This document shows positions 35,072-44,094 of a stretch of 64,000 nucleotides of DNA, one piece after another. The number at the start of each line of letters is the position of its first letter. Within the stretch, counting starts at the first letter, position 1. The DNA is from Bacteroidales bacterium (lineage in GTDB: Bacteria; Bacteroidota; Bacteroidia; Bacteroidales; UBA932), in contig JAFZUX010000004.1 of NCBI GenBank assembly GCA_017618115.1, positions 1 through 64,000 of the forward strand, written 5' to 3'. The translations under genes were made by a program, and so were the position numbers. The notes beneath the pieces were generated by a model. The model did not search any database. It was not told the DNA's origin and saw only the letters and a list, made by a program, of their open reading frames with translations.

Positions 35072-35257
35072 ATGAAAGCATTACTTGCAAAAATTCAGGC
35101 TCAGGTTGAGGCTTTTGCAAAAGACGCTGAGGCTCAGGTAGTAAAAGGTAACAAAGCTGCTGGAACACGCGCTAGAAAGGCTGCCCTTGAGATTAGCAAA
35201 CTGATGAAAGAGTTCAGAAAAGCTTCAGTTGAGGCTGCTAAGGCTCCAAAGAAATAA
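35072..35257 (+). CDS. Histone H1-like DNA-binding protein
   Basis: A 61-residue basic protein, rich in Ala and Lys (FAKDAEAQVVKGNKAAGTRARKAALEISKLMKEFRKAS). It is the Hc1-like/histone H1 family small protein common in Bacteroidota and Chlamydiae, thought to condense DNA. No HU-type fold. Own promoter and a strong terminator, so likely a highly expressed single gene. Confidence 0.88.
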   Translation: MKALLAKIQAQVEAFAKDAEAQVVKGNKAAGTRARKAALEISKLMKEFRKASVEAAKAPKK

Positions 35258-35281
35258 TTGAAAAGAGCCCTAGAAAAGGAG

Positions 35282-35309
35282 AACGGGGAGGCCATGAGGT
35301 CTTCCCGTT
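35282..35309 (+). terminator. Terminator after the histone H1-like gene
   Basis: Stem aacggggag / cttcccgtt (9 bp with one G-T) with a 10-base loop and a run of seven T. Confidence 0.8.
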
Positions 35310-35362
35310 TTTTTAACCGTTTCACCCCCGGCCTTTTGATATTTTCATTACATTTGTAGGGT

Positions 35363-36100
35363 ATGAATAAGACTTCAGAATACAGATTTACAATCATCTC
35401 TCCGGTATATAACGAAGAGGGTAATATTGAGCGCCTTGCAAAGACGCTGGGTGAATATTTGGAGAAGGCTTCTGAGAAATCAATCTGCGTTCTCTTTGTT
35501 AACGACGGCTCATCTGACCGTTCGTTGGAACTTATAGAGAAAGAGTGTGCATCCAGGGAGCGATTTTTCTTCATCTCCCTTAAGGAGCGCACCGGACTCA
35601 GCGGAGCCATTAAGGCGGGCTTTGACAACACCTTCTCCCCTCTTGTGGGCTACATAGATGCAGACCTTCAGACCACGCCGGAAGACTTTGACCTTCTGCT
35701 CCCATACGCAGATGAGTATCCGCTTGTTATGGGCATCCGTGCAAACCGCAAAGACACCCCTTGGAAGAGGTTCCAATCAAAGTTTGGAAACGGCTTCCGC
35801 AAGATGTTTACTCACGATGGAGCACTGGATACCGGCTGCCCTCTGAAGATACTTCAGACCGCCTACGCCAAGAGAGTCCCTATGTTCACCGGAATGCACC
35901 GCTTCTTCCCCGCTCTCATTCAACTTCAGAAGGGCGGAAAGATGATGCAGGTGCCCGTAAGACACTTCCCAAGAACCGCCGGCGTCTCCAAATACAACGC
36001 ACTCAACCGTATGCTGGGTCCAATGAAGGATTGCTTTGCATATCGCTGGATGAAAAAGCGTTACCTCAACTATGAAGTTGGTGAGAACAATCTGAAATAG
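35363..36100 (+). CDS. Family 2 glycosyltransferase (ArnC/DPM1-like)
   Basis: A 245-residue GT-A enzyme without membrane helices. It has ISPVYNEEGNIERL, VNDGSSDRSLELI, and DADLQTTPEDF as the metal-binding DxD. It probably transfers a sugar from a nucleotide donor to undecaprenyl phosphate, as the neighbours suggest. First gene of a five-gene unit; the LAB_N gene follows 8 bases later. A TACATTTG -7-like box sits just upstream at 35349-35356, without a well-placed -33 box. Confidence 0.87.
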   Translation: MNKTSEYRFTIISPVYNEEGNIERLAKTLGEYLEKASEKSICVLFVNDGSSDRSLELIEKECASRERFFFISLKERTGLSGAIKAGFDNTFSPLVGYIDADLQTTPEDFDLLLPYADEYPLVMGIRANRKDTPWKRFQSKFGNGFRKMFTHDGALDTGCPLKILQTAYAKRVPMFTGMHRFFPALIQLQKGGKMMQVPVRHFPRTAGVSKYNALNRMLGPMKDCFAYRWMKKRYLNYEVGENNLK

Positions 36101-36108
36101 ACCTTGAA

Positions 36109-36813
36109 ATGGAACACTCTCTGGCCAAATGGATAATTTTTGCCCTGGGATTTCTTGCTCAGGGATTCTTCTCCGCCAGAATTATTGTGCAGTGGATAAT
36201 CTCCGAGAGAGAAAAGAGAGTTGTTTCACCCGTACTCTTCTGGGTATTTTCAATTGCAGGTTCCTATCTCTTCTTTGTTTACGGATTTTTAAGGAATGAT
36301 TTTGCCATAATGCTGGGGCAGGTCATCTCCTACTACATCTATATGTGGAACCTGAGAATCAAGGGAGTATGGACCACTTTGGATCCCGATGGCAACAAGG
36401 TTCCAAACCCTATCTGGAAGAACGTTCTGCAGGTAATACTGCTTATCACTCCCGTGCTGGGCGTGGGCTATATTCTTTCAGACTTTGGGGAGTTTAAAAG
36501 ACAGTGTCTGCAGAATGACAACATTCCAATCCTGCTTGTGATTTACGGCTCTTTGGGACAGATAATCTTTACCCTGAGATTCATCTACCAGTTCTTCTAT
36601 TCCAAGAGCCGCAACGAGAGCCATCTGCCAGCAGGATTCTGGATCATAAGCCTTGTAGGATGTGCTGTAATTGTCTCATACGCAATAATTAGGAAGGACC
36701 CTGTGCTGGCTCTGGGGCAGAGCATAGGCTTTGTTTCATACTCCAGAAACCTTATGCTACTGGCAAGACACAAAAAGCACCGGGAGCAAATGCAAAATGA
36801 ACAAAAACGTTAG
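36109..36813 (+). CDS. LAB_N (lipid-A-disaccharide synthase N-terminal-like) protein, duplicated domain
   Basis: A 234-residue membrane protein with two copies of the LAB_N unit. Copy 1 is at residues ~8-75 (GFLAQGFFSARIIVQWIISEREKRVVSPVLFWVFSIAGS). Copy 2 is at ~140-215 (GSLGQIIFTLRFIYQFFYSKSRNESHLPAGFWIISLVGC). Three helices per unit are expected. The domain is linked to lipid A/undecaprenyl sugar modification and is usually next to ArnC- and ArnT-like genes, as here. It may act as a flippase or chaperone, but that is inference. Confidence 0.85.
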   Translation: MEHSLAKWIIFALGFLAQGFFSARIIVQWIISEREKRVVSPVLFWVFSIAGSYLFFVYGFLRNDFAIMLGQVISYYIYMWNLRIKGVWTTLDPDGNKVPNPIWKNVLQVILLITPVLGVGYILSDFGEFKRQCLQNDNIPILLVIYGSLGQIIFTLRFIYQFFYSKSRNESHLPAGFWIISLVGCAVIVSYAIIRKDPVLALGQSIGFVSYSRNLMLLARHKKHREQMQNEQKR

Positions 36814-36820
36814 CAGTTAG

Positions 36821-38458
36821 ATGAAAAGAAGAGCGCTGATATTTCTCTTTGTGTTTGCAATGCTGCTCCCTCTGATGATAATGAGAGAGTACACTGCCGC
36901 TAACGAACTGAGATATCTGAACATTGTAGACAATGCCATTGAGAGCGGCCACTTCTTTGCATTCTATGATCACGGCATTCCTTACGCAGACAAACCGCCT
37001 CTCTATTTCTGGGTTGCAATGGTTCTGAAAAAGGTTGCCGGATGCCACTCCATGTTCCTTCTTACTTTTGTTCTCTCACTTCTGCCGGCCTTTGTAATCT
37101 GCTGGATTATGGACCGTTGGACGGAAGAGAAACTCAAGTGCGCCGTTCACGGCTGTGCCTATAGCACCGCCTCAACCTTTATGCTTCTGAGTTCTATGCT
37201 CTTTGTCATAGGAGCCATCTTTATGAGGATGGATATGCTTATGACAATGTTCATTGTACTCTCACTCTACACCTTTGCAAAGATGTACAGCAACAAGAAA
37301 GGAGCAAGAGAGGCCAAGATGAGAGAGAGAACTCACGAGGCCCGGCAGTTTAAAAGGGACCGCCTGCTGCTTCCTCTATTTGTCTTTCTTGCAATCTTTT
37401 CCAAGGGTGCGGTAGGTTTTCTGGCACCCGTTTTATGCATCATAGTCTTCCTCATTTCCGACCGCGATTTCAGAATTTGGAAATACCTGGGCTGGCGCTT
37501 TTGGACGGTTTTAATTCTTCTTTGCGCCGCCTGGTGGGGTATGGTATATCTCGACGGAGGAAAGGAGTATCTCAACAACCTCCTCTTCCACCAAACGATA
37601 GACCGCGGAGTAAACTCCTTCCATCACAAAAAGAGCATTGCCTTCTACCTTCTCTCCTACTGGTGGATAGCCGCACCGTGGTGCCTGCTCAATATTGTGC
37701 TGATAATTAAGGGCTTTACCCACAGATACATTTCCGGAACCAGAGCAAAACTTATAGCCTGCACCTTCATTACAATCTTTGTAATGCTCTCACTTGTAAG
37801 CTCTAAGATTGCCATCTACCTACTTCCGGCACTGCCGTTTATAGTTTACAGCGCCGCTCTTACCCTCCCCTATTTTGGAGAGGACAAACTTGTAAAGGCA
37901 ATGATCGGCCTTGTAGCGGTGATTCTTCTAATTCTCTTTGTATCATCCACTTTCACCTCCATTCTGGTGGCAAAATTCGCCCCTTCGGCAACCCTTCCGA
38001 AGCTCTGGGCTCCTTATTGGGTTGTGCTGCTACCTATCATGATAGGAGGCATAGTATCACTTATGGCTCTTAAGGCAAAGAGAACACCTTGCGCAATAAG
38101 TGCAATTGCTGCAAGTATCTTTGTCACAATCTTTTTGGGCTCCCTCTCAATGAAGAGTCTGAACCGGATGCTGACGCCAAAAGAGGGTTGCGTTACAGCT
38201 TTGAATCTTGCAAAGGAGAAGGGCTATCAGTTGGCATCATACGACCTCAGCGTTGCCTCCAATTTGGATTATTATTTTAAGAATGACTCTCTGAGTATTA
38301 AGAGGTTGGAGAAGGAAGATGTGTTCCCGTTAAAGCATACCATTTTGTTCCTCAGAGAGAAGAGGGCAATGAAAGATACTGATATTAAGAATTTTGCAGA
38401 GGGCAGAGAGAAGGTAAGTACGGGAGACGGCATCTGCTTTATAATCATAGATGACTGA
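36821..38458 (+). CDS. ArnT-like family 39 glycosyltransferase
   Basis: A 545-residue integral membrane protein with about 12 helices and the GT39 N-terminal loop (NELRYLNIVDNAIESGHFFAFYDHGIPYADKPPLYFWV, the DKPP motif typical of ArnT). It transfers a lipid-linked sugar onto lipid A or other envelope acceptors on the periplasmic side. Together with GT2 and LAB_N genes it forms a lipid-A or glycan modification set. Confidence 0.88.
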   Translation: MKRRALIFLFVFAMLLPLMIMREYTAANELRYLNIVDNAIESGHFFAFYDHGIPYADKPPLYFWVAMVLKKVAGCHSMFLLTFVLSLLPAFVICWIMDRWTEEKLKCAVHGCAYSTASTFMLLSSMLFVIGAIFMRMDMLMTMFIVLSLYTFAKMYSNKKGAREAKMRERTHEARQFKRDRLLLPLFVFLAIFSKGAVGFLAPVLCIIVFLISDRDFRIWKYLGWRFWTVLILLCAAWWGMVYLDGGKEYLNNLLFHQTIDRGVNSFHHKKSIAFYLLSYWWIAAPWCLLNIVLIIKGFTHRYISGTRAKLIACTFITIFVMLSLVSSKIAIYLLPALPFIVYSAALTLPYFGEDKLVKAMIGLVAVILLILFVSSTFTSILVAKFAPSATLPKLWAPYWVVLLPIMIGGIVSLMALKAKRTPCAISAIAASIFVTIFLGSLSMKSLNRMLTPKEGCVTALNLAKEKGYQLASYDLSVASNLDYYFKNDSLSIKRLEKEDVFPLKHTILFLREKRAMKDTDIKNFAEGREKVSTGDGICFIIIDD

Positions 38459-38459
38459 T

Positions 38460-39437
38460 ATGAAGATACTTGTAACCGGCGCGGCAGGATTCATCGCATC
38501 TCACACCTGCGTAGAACTTCTGAAAAAAGGGCATACCGTAGTGGGTCTGGACAACATGAACGACTACTATGACGTCAACCTTAAAAAGGCCAGGGTGAGC
38601 CACATACGCAAAGTTGCAAAGGAGTTGAAAGGAAAGTTCTCCTTTACCGTAAAAGATATCGCGGACGGAGAGAGCATGGAGAAGATTTTCCGCAAAGAGA
38701 AGTTTGACAAGGTTTGCAACCTGGCGGCTCAGGCGGGAGTTAGATACTCCTTTGAGAACCCCGCTTCATACATAAAGAGCAATTTGATTGGTTTTTTCAA
38801 CATACTGGAACTCTCCGTAAAATACAAGGTTAAGCATCTTGTATATGCGAGTTCCTCAAGCGTTTACGGCAACAACGCAAAGGTTCCTTTCTCAGAGGAT
38901 GACCGTACGGATGATCCTCAGAGCCTCTATGCCGCAACCAAGAAATCCAATGAATTGATGGCTCACGTCTACTGTCAGCAGCATCACCTTAACACCACCG
39001 GACTGCGCTTCTTTACGGTTTACGGTCCGTGGGGAAGGCCGGATATGGCGCCGTTCAAGTTTATGAAGATGATTATTGAGGGGGAGACAATTCAGGTTTA
39101 CAACCACGGAAACCTCAGCAGAGATTTCAGTTACATAGATGACATTGTGAAGGGAGTTGTAAAGGTTCTTGAAGGGCCTAACCACTCAAAGAGAGAGGTC
39201 TACAACATAGGAAACAGTTCACCTGTGGCTCTGATGGATTTTATAGGGTGTATTGAGAAGAGCACGGGCAAAAAGGCAAAAAAACGGATGGTTGCAATGC
39301 AACGGGGAGATGTTTATACTACATTTGCCTCCGTTTCCCATCTGAAGGAGGATTACGGCTTTGCCCCCAACACTCCGCTTCAGAAGGGCATAGATGAGTT
39401 TTATAACTGGTACAAAGCATTTTACAAAATAGATTAA
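38460..39437 (+). CDS. NAD-dependent UDP-sugar epimerase (UDP-glucuronate 4-epimerase-like)
   Basis: A ~325-residue short-chain dehydrogenase-type epimerase. It has the Rossmann GAAGFIASH, VVGLDNMNDYYDVNLKKAR (the segment typical of UDP-glucuronate 4-epimerases such as CapI), ASSSSVYGNN, and the active-site YAATKKSNE (YxxxK). It likely supplies UDP-galacturonate or UDP-galactose to the preceding glycosyltransferases. An ATG at 38451 overlapping the GT39 stop is an alternative start. alr follows 1 base after the stop. Confidence 0.87.
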   Translation: MKILVTGAAGFIASHTCVELLKKGHTVVGLDNMNDYYDVNLKKARVSHIRKVAKELKGKFSFTVKDIADGESMEKIFRKEKFDKVCNLAAQAGVRYSFENPASYIKSNLIGFFNILELSVKYKVKHLVYASSSSVYGNNAKVPFSEDDRTDDPQSLYAATKKSNELMAHVYCQQHHLNTTGLRFFTVYGPWGRPDMAPFKFMKMIIEGETIQVYNHGNLSRDFSYIDDIVKGVVKVLEGPNHSKREVYNIGNSSPVALMDFIGCIEKSTGKKAKKRMVAMQRGDVYTTFASVSHLKEDYGFAPNTPLQKGIDEFYNWYKAFYKID

Positions 39438-39438
39438 A

Positions 39439-40545
39439 ATGGAAAAAGAGACTTTTGCTCAGATGGAGATAAGCACTCGCAGCGCTCTCCATAACTACAA
39501 GTATTTCAGAAGCAAACTCAATAAGAGCACTAAACTTCTAATCCTCATCAAAGCCAACTCTTACGGCCACGGAGCGGTAGATTTTGCCAAACTGATGGAA
39601 AAGGCCGGAGCAGATTATTTTGCTGTGGCTCACCCGGTTGAGGGAGTTGAACTCCGCAAGGGAGGAATTAAGAACCCTATAATTGTTCTCACTACCGGAA
39701 CGGATTATTACAAGGAGATTATTGAGAACAAACTGGAGCCGGGCATTCCTAATATGTACTCTTTAAAGAAGTTTGACCAGGTGGTTAAGAAGATGGGCGT
39801 TAAGAGTTATCCCGTTCACATTAAGCTGGATACCGGTATGCACCGCCTCGGATTTATGGAGAAGGAACTGCCGGAACTTCTGGAATTCTTAAAGTTCCAT
39901 AAGGAGATTCACGTTCAGAGCATCTACTCTCACCTTGCCGCTTCGGACGAGAAGAAGTGGGACAAGTTTACTCTATCACAGATAGCACTTTATGATAAGA
40001 TGGCTCCACAGATTGATAAGGCTGTGGGATACCACCCTATCCACCACATACTCAACTCTGCAGGTATTGAGCGCTTTACACAGTATCAGAAGGATATGGT
40101 ACGCCTGGGCATCGGAATTTACGGCGTAAGTGCTGTGGATCAGTCTCTTGTTAAGCCGGTTGCCTCTCTCAAGTGCAGAATCCTTCAGATTAAGGAACTC
40201 TCTCCTGCAGACGGAACCGTAGGTTACGGACGTCACGGAAAGATAGATAAGCCTTCAAAGATTGCAACCCTGCCTCTTGGCTATGCAGACGGTATCAACC
40301 GCCACATGGGAAGAGGTGCGGCCAAGTTCTGCGTCAACGGCAAACTGGTTCCTACAATCGGTAACATCTGCATGGATATGTGTATGATAGACGTTACCGG
40401 AGTTAAGGATGTTAAAGTGGGAGATATCGTTACCGTATTCGGAGATAAACCTACCGCAATAGACCAGGCTAAGGTGCTGGGAACCATACCTTACGAGATT
40501 TACACCTCAATAGCAAAGAGGGTAAAGAGAGTGGTTGTTAAGTAA
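39439..40545 (+). CDS. alr: Alanine racemase
   Basis: PLP enzyme making D-alanine for peptidoglycan, 368 residues. The PLP lysine motif LILIKANSYGHGAVDFAKL is near residue 35. PLGYADGINRHMGRG and GNICMDMCMIDVTG are in the C-terminal beta domain. It is a stand-alone gene, not fused to murF as in many Bacteroidales, and it closes the glycosyltransferase operon. Confidence 0.94.
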   Translation: MEKETFAQMEISTRSALHNYKYFRSKLNKSTKLLILIKANSYGHGAVDFAKLMEKAGADYFAVAHPVEGVELRKGGIKNPIIVLTTGTDYYKEIIENKLEPGIPNMYSLKKFDQVVKKMGVKSYPVHIKLDTGMHRLGFMEKELPELLEFLKFHKEIHVQSIYSHLAASDEKKWDKFTLSQIALYDKMAPQIDKAVGYHPIHHILNSAGIERFTQYQKDMVRLGIGIYGVSAVDQSLVKPVASLKCRILQIKELSPADGTVGYGRHGKIDKPSKIATLPLGYADGINRHMGRGAAKFCVNGKLVPTIGNICMDMCMIDVTGVKDVKVGDIVTVFGDKPTAIDQAKVLGTIPYEIYTSIAKRVKRVVVK

Positions 40546-41586
40546 TTAAATCAGAATTTTTGAGAGCAGTTCGTTGAGGAGGGCTCCGTCATCGGAGCTT
40601 CCTCCGTAGTTGCTCTTACTCCTTAAGTCACAATCCTTTATAAGGGAGATTATGTTCATTGTCTTAAAGAGAGGGTAGTTTCTGGCTGCCGTCTGGTACT
40701 CCCTAACTCTCATAGTACCAAAGACTCCCGCCTTCATTGAGGCCTGGTAGAAATCTCTCTCTCCGCCCATTATGGTTGCCTGAATAACCAGCAACTGATT
40801 GAAGTAGAAGAACATTGCGCCCAGGGTTGCCTGTATCGGATATTTCTTGGAGTTGTTTGCAAAGACCTCTGCAATTTCAAAACACCTCAGGCGGTTCTTC
40901 TCCCCTATTGCCTTGCAGAGTTCAAACGGATTGTAATCTCTTGAGATTCCAACGTTTACCTCCACATCCTTGGCGGTGATAACCTTACCGTCTATACCCT
41001 TAAAGAGTTTGTCTATCTCCAGAACTATCTTCCTCAGAGAAGAACCCGTGCTCTGGCTTAACAGCTGGGCTGCATCCTGCTCAATTCTGTACCCCTTCTC
41101 CGCCACGTAATCAGTTATCCACTGCGGCACCTTCCATTCGTCCAGAGCAAAAGATTCCAGTACCTCCGCCTTGTCTTTCAGTTTCTTATAAAAGCCGGTA
41201 CGTTTGTCCAGAGATTTACCGGTAAAGGAGAGAACTAAAATCGTATCGGGAGCGGGAGAGGCCAGATAATACTCAAAAGCCTGCAGAGAAGAGAGTTGCT
41301 GCGCCTCCTTCACAATAATGAGCTGAAACTCTGACTCCACAGGGTATCTTCTGCAAAGGCAGACAATCTGCCCCGCGTCAGTGTCGTTTCCGTATACAAC
41401 GCTGAAGTTGAAGTCTTTCTGGCTCTCTGAAAGCACTGTAGAAGAGAGGGCCTCAATGATGACGTCCGCATAGTAAGGCTCCTCGCCGGCAAGAACGTAG
41501 ATTTTTGCAAATCTTCTCTGCCGGATATCCTCCATTATCTGCTGGAATTTCCTCTGACTCCCCTCTTTATCTGCCTTTTGTGCCAT
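40546..41586 (-). CDS. holA: DNA polymerase III subunit delta
   Basis: Clamp-loader subunit that opens the beta clamp. 346 residues with the weakly conserved HolA pattern: FAKIYVLAGEEPYYADVIIEAL at the start, FNFSVVYGNDTDA, IIVKEAQQL, GKVITAKDVEVNVGISRDYNPFELCKAIGEK in the middle. Its stop abuts the alr stop directly (convergent). It diverges from the HsdR_N/CCA gene, the usual Bacteroidota neighbour arrangement of holA and an HsdR_N protein. Confidence 0.9.
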   Translation of the reverse strand: MAQKADKEGSQRKFQQIMEDIRQRRFAKIYVLAGEEPYYADVIIEALSSTVLSESQKDFNFSVVYGNDTDAGQIVCLCRRYPVESEFQLIIVKEAQQLSSLQAFEYYLASPAPDTILVLSFTGKSLDKRTGFYKKLKDKAEVLESFALDEWKVPQWITDYVAEKGYRIEQDAAQLLSQSTGSSLRKIVLEIDKLFKGIDGKVITAKDVEVNVGISRDYNPFELCKAIGEKNRLRCFEIAEVFANNSKKYPIQATLGAMFFYFNQLLVIQATIMGGERDFYQASMKAGVFGTMRVREYQTAARNYPLFKTMNIISLIKDCDLRSKSNYGGSSDDGALLNELLSKILI

Positions 41587-41645
41587 AAAAAACTCAACTG
41601 GTTTTGCTCTTCAAAATTAGATAAAAAATTTGATATCTTTGTGAT

Positions 41646-43454
41646 ATGGAAGAAGTCTTTGACCCGTTGAGGAAGAAATATGTGGCGCTGACACCGGAGG
41701 AGAATGTGCGGCAACAGATGATCACCTATCTTAATGAAAAGAGGGGGTGGCCGCTGCATCTTATGATGAGTGAAACGGAGATAAAGATTGGAGAGGTCCG
41801 TCTTAGGTGTGACATTGTCTGCTATGACAAAGAGCTTAAGCCTAAGATGATTGTTGAGTGCAAGAGACCTACCGTAAAGATTACCTCAAAGACTTTTGAG
41901 CAACTCTGGAACTACGCTCTCATTCTCAAGGTGGATTACATTGTTGCAACCAACGGGAAAAAGAGTTACTGCTGCCGTTACAACAGAAACGAGCACAAGT
42001 ATGATTTCATAGAGGATATCCCTTCATACAATCAGAAAAGAGAGTTTCCGGATAATCCATTCCTTAATGACGAAATCTTTCACATCATCTCGGAGACCGC
42101 AGAAGAGCAAGGCGTAAGATGTTTTGTAATTGGCGGTTATGTAAGAGACTGTTTCCTTCAGAGAGAGCGTAATGATATAGACGTGGTTGTTGAGGGAAGC
42201 GGAATAGATTTGGCCAAGGCGGTGGGTTTGAAGGTAAAAAGCAAGGTCTCCGTTTTCAAAAACTTTGGAACCGCAATGCTCAAATTCAAGGGAGTGGAGA
42301 TAGAGTTTGTGGGAGCAAGAAGGGAGTCTTACAACAGAAATTCACGTAAGCCTATTGTTGAGGACGGCACATTGGAAGATGACCAGAAGAGAAGAGACTT
42401 TACCGTGAATGCTCTGGCATTCTCCTTACAGAGAGAGGATTACGGTAACCTGGTAGATCCGTTCGGAGGAGTGGCAGATTTGCAGAAAGGGTTGTTGAGA
42501 ACTCCTCTTGATCCGGATGTCACCTACAGTGACGATCCTCTGAGAATGATTCGCGCCGTGAGGTTTGCAAGCCAGCTCAACTTTACAATTGTGCCGGAAT
42601 CCATCGAGAGTATAAAGAGAAATGTTAAGAGGCTGGAAATCCTTAGCAGAGAGAGGATTGCAGAGGAGATGAATAAGATTTTGATGTCAGAAAAACCTTC
42701 CATAGGGCTCTCCCTTTTGCAGGAGACGGGGCTTATGGAGGAGTTTCTGCCGCAGATAAGTGCGCTGCAAGGAGTTGAAACTCTGGAGGGTAAGGGGCAT
42801 AAGGATAACTTTGCACACACTCTCAAGGTTGTAGATAACATATCGCAGAACACAGATAATCTGTGGCTTAGATGGGCCGCGCTGCTTCACGATATCGGCA
42901 AACCTCTCACCAAAAAATATGAACCGGGAACGGGTTGGACCTTCCACGGCCATGAGGTTGTGGGAGCCAAAATGGTGCCCGGTATTTTTAAGAAGATGAA
43001 GATGCCGCTGAACGAGAAGATGAAATACGTTCAGAAACTTGTGGCGCTGCATCTAAGACCTATAGCGCTGGTGGAGGATACCGTAACTGATTCGGCAGTA
43101 AGGCGTTTACTCTTTGATGCTGGAGATGATATTGATGATTTGATGACGCTCTGCGAGGCGGATATAACCTCAAAGAACGAGGCAAAAGTGCGCCGCCACA
43201 AACAGAACTTTCTGCTGGTAAGAGAGAAACTGGTGGAGGTGGAGGCAAAGGATGCCATCCGCAACTTTAAAAATCCGGTTACGGGTGAGATGGTTATGGA
43301 ATACTTTGGTATTGAGCCGTCCAGAGAGATAGGAGAGATTAAGGAGTATGTGAAGAACGCCATTTTGGACGGGCAGATTGAGAACAACTATGAGCAGGCC
43401 TTTGAACTAATGAAGCAGAAAGGGGCGGAGCTGGGACTTACTCATAAGGATTGA
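41646..43454 (+). CDS. Fusion of an HsdR_N-type nuclease-like domain and a CCA-adding enzyme with HD domain
   Basis: A single 602-residue frame. Residues ~1-145 are an HsdR N-terminal-like PD-(D/E)XK domain (RCDIVCYDKELKPKMIVECKRP, with D and ExK present). Residues ~150-360 are a class II CCA tRNA nucleotidyltransferase (VIGGYVRDCFL, NDIDVVVEG, DDQKRRDFTVNALAF). Residues ~370-520 are an HD domain (AALLHDIGKPLTKK). In Bacteroidota these are normally two proteins: the HsdR_N protein beside holA, and a ~470-residue CCA enzyme. The frame has no break. TATCTTTG at 41634-41641 lies only 4 bases before the ATG, so the mRNA may be nearly leaderless. Confidence 0.85.
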   Translation: MEEVFDPLRKKYVALTPEENVRQQMITYLNEKRGWPLHLMMSETEIKIGEVRLRCDIVCYDKELKPKMIVECKRPTVKITSKTFEQLWNYALILKVDYIVATNGKKSYCCRYNRNEHKYDFIEDIPSYNQKREFPDNPFLNDEIFHIISETAEEQGVRCFVIGGYVRDCFLQRERNDIDVVVEGSGIDLAKAVGLKVKSKVSVFKNFGTAMLKFKGVEIEFVGARRESYNRNSRKPIVEDGTLEDDQKRRDFTVNALAFSLQREDYGNLVDPFGGVADLQKGLLRTPLDPDVTYSDDPLRMIRAVRFASQLNFTIVPESIESIKRNVKRLEILSRERIAEEMNKILMSEKPSIGLSLLQETGLMEEFLPQISALQGVETLEGKGHKDNFAHTLKVVDNISQNTDNLWLRWAALLHDIGKPLTKKYEPGTGWTFHGHEVVGAKMVPGIFKKMKMPLNEKMKYVQKLVALHLRPIALVEDTVTDSAVRRLLFDAGDDIDDLMTLCEADITSKNEAKVRRHKQNFLLVREKLVEVEAKDAIRNFKNPVTGEMVMEYFGIEPSREIGEIKEYVKNAILDGQIENNYEQAFELMKQKGAELGLTHKD

Positions 43455-43500
43455 CAAAAGAGATTTTTTTTAGTCTAAAAAAACGTTAATAATTAGTTGT

Positions 43501-44088
43501 ATGAAAAAGGTTATTTTATTTGCAGCCGCGCTGCTGATTTCTTTTGCAGCAGCGAATGCACAGGAGCAGAACCCTCAGGATATGAAGGGAGAAAGACCTC
43601 AGCGTCAACAGCTTAAACCAAAGGAAAGAGCTCAGGCAAACGCAGATTCTCTCAACGCTTTGGTTCAACTGGATGAAAAACAGTACAAGAAAGTTTACAA
43701 GATTTTCCTTGAGGAGGCTAACTCCATGAGTGATTTGTTCCCTAATAGAGGAGGCGGCCAGAGACCTCCTATGGGTGGCGGCAGACCCGGCGGCTTTAGC
43801 GGCGGTGGCGGCGGAAGAGCTCCTATGGGCGGCTACAACGGCGGCGGTGGAGGGAGACCTCCAATGGGACAGGGACAAATGATGGGAGGACCAAACGGCC
43901 AGATGAAGAGCATCCCTGAGAAAATCAAGGAGATACAGGAAAAGAGAGAGAAGAAACTGAAGAAGGTTCTCACTGAGGAACAGTATCAGATTTATGATGA
44001 GAGCGAATTTAAGAAAGGATTATCAAGGAGTTTTGGAAGAGGTCCTAGAATGGGACAGGGAGAGAGACCACAACCTGTTCAAATGTAA
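43501..44088 (+). CDS. Exported Gly-rich protein of DUF4890-like type
   Basis: A 195-residue secreted protein (signal peptide LLISFAAANAQEQ). Residues ~25-75 and ~140-170 form helices rich in Lys/Glu/Gln (LVQLDEKQYKKVYKIFLEEA; KKLKKVLTEEQYQIYDESE). They surround a Gly/Pro/Met/Arg-rich low-complexity centre (GGGGGRAPMGG repeats). Proteins of this type are common in Bacteroidales, often called DUF4890; their function is unknown. The aldo/keto reductase gene follows 6 bases later. Confidence 0.72.
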   Translation: MKKVILFAAALLISFAAANAQEQNPQDMKGERPQRQQLKPKERAQANADSLNALVQLDEKQYKKVYKIFLEEANSMSDLFPNRGGGQRPPMGGGRPGGFSGGGGGRAPMGGYNGGGGGRPPMGQGQMMGGPNGQMKSIPEKIKEIQEKREKKLKKVLTEEQYQIYDESEFKKGLSRSFGRGPRMGQGERPQPVQM

Positions 44089-44094
44089 TACTTT

